From Anadara kagoshimensis (lineage: Eukaryota; Mollusca; Bivalvia; Arcoida; Arcidae): a stretch of DNA of 64,000 bases. The translations under genes and the position numbers were made by a program. The stretch is from NCBI GenBank assembly GCA_021292105.1, contig CM037869.1, positions 36,149,835-36,213,834 on the forward strand. The letters run 5' to 3'. The notes under the pieces were generated by a model. That model had not been told where the DNA came from. It saw only the letters and a list, made by a program, of their open reading frames with translations, and ran no database searches. This document shows, one piece after another, positions 63,575 to 64,000 of this stretch. Position 1 is the stretch's first letter. Every line of letters begins with the position of its first letter.

Positions 63575-64000
63575 AAAATCAAAAAAAAAATGTCCGAATC
63601 ACAATCCAGAAGCTAAGTAAAAAAAACCTTTGGAACTGACAAGTTAGGTTAGACACGTAAACTTCAGTTAGATGAGGCCGAGTGCGCCTGAAAGGAAAGC
63701 ACCTCCAGTTTAGCTAACTACATCCGTCACGTGTGCATTAAAAATGAGCAAAATAAAAATGGAACTACGGGACGTCAAATATATCCAGGACAATCCTGGA
63801 CACAGAGACATCAAATTTTTCAACAATACTGTGATGACGGCCATAATTGTTTTAAGTTTTGATACGCCTAGTCTTGCAAAATTCCTGGGTCAACAATTTA
63901 TTTGCAAGCAGTCTGCTTCATAAAGGTAACGCAGCAGTAAGCACTTACCTTTCCGATTCAACCAGCCTTACTTCTCTGACGGGAGTTCATGTGTTGAACC
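63575..64000 (-). repeat. Family A element, long copy, followed by a second partial copy
   Basis: Reverse copy from 'aaaatgtccgaatcacaatc' through 'ggacacagagacatcaaatt' to 'gcaagcagtctgcttcataa' (about 63915). A forward core then begins ('gtaagcacttacctttccga') and runs off the window. Confidence 0.8.

Overview
This is AT-rich animal nuclear DNA with long introns, GT-AG splicing, microsatellites and many short dispersed repeats. The gene content (a GRL101-like LDLa/LRR 7TM receptor and a somatomedin-B secretin-like receptor) and the tRNA-derived SINEs suggest a lophotrochozoan, most likely a bivalve mollusc. That assignment is inference; no marker gene in the window settles it.

Layout. 1-9.2 kb holds no confident exon apart from a short terminal exon at 9222-9335 (+). 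It carries a 1.8-kb array of a 21-bp repeat (4.1-5.95 kb), small tandem duplications and two copies of one MITE. 9.3-16.4 kb is gene-free, with a piggyBac-like MITE and one copy of a 210-bp MITE. 17.8-23.0 kb (-) is a two-exon receptor gene: a somatomedin-B and cysteine-rich ectodomain, then a secretin/adhesion-like 7TM. It has one in-frame stop and two or three frame breaks, so it is probably a pseudogene. Its intron holds a dead Tc1-like transposon with terminal repeats. 23-29.9 kb is repeat-filled intergenic DNA.

29.9-61.7 kb (+) is the main content: 21 coding exons whose splice phases agree at all 20 junctions. They spell one large receptor of about 1,950 residues: signal peptide, M28 peptidase-like domain, two C-type lectin-like domains, a YWTD-type beta-propeller, two EGF modules, a second propeller, an LDL-receptor class A module, leucine-rich repeats and a rhodopsin-like 7TM domain. 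The recognisable metal and catalytic positions of the peptidase domain are mostly replaced, so it looks like a binding domain. I know the LDLa-LRR-7TM part from the GRL101-like family; the peptidase-like, lectin and propeller modules placed in front of it are the most unusual thing here. Two places break the frame: one missing T in the first propeller, and a short stretch between the LRRs and TM1.

Repeats. From 16 kb to the right edge the sequence is dense with a roughly 260-bp element (called family A here, about 30 copies), tRNA-headed SINEs, a second short element (family C), a palindromic element (family D) and several foldback elements. Family A and the tRNA SINEs are absent from the first 16 kb. 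All domain and family names come from reading motifs by eye; no database search was made.
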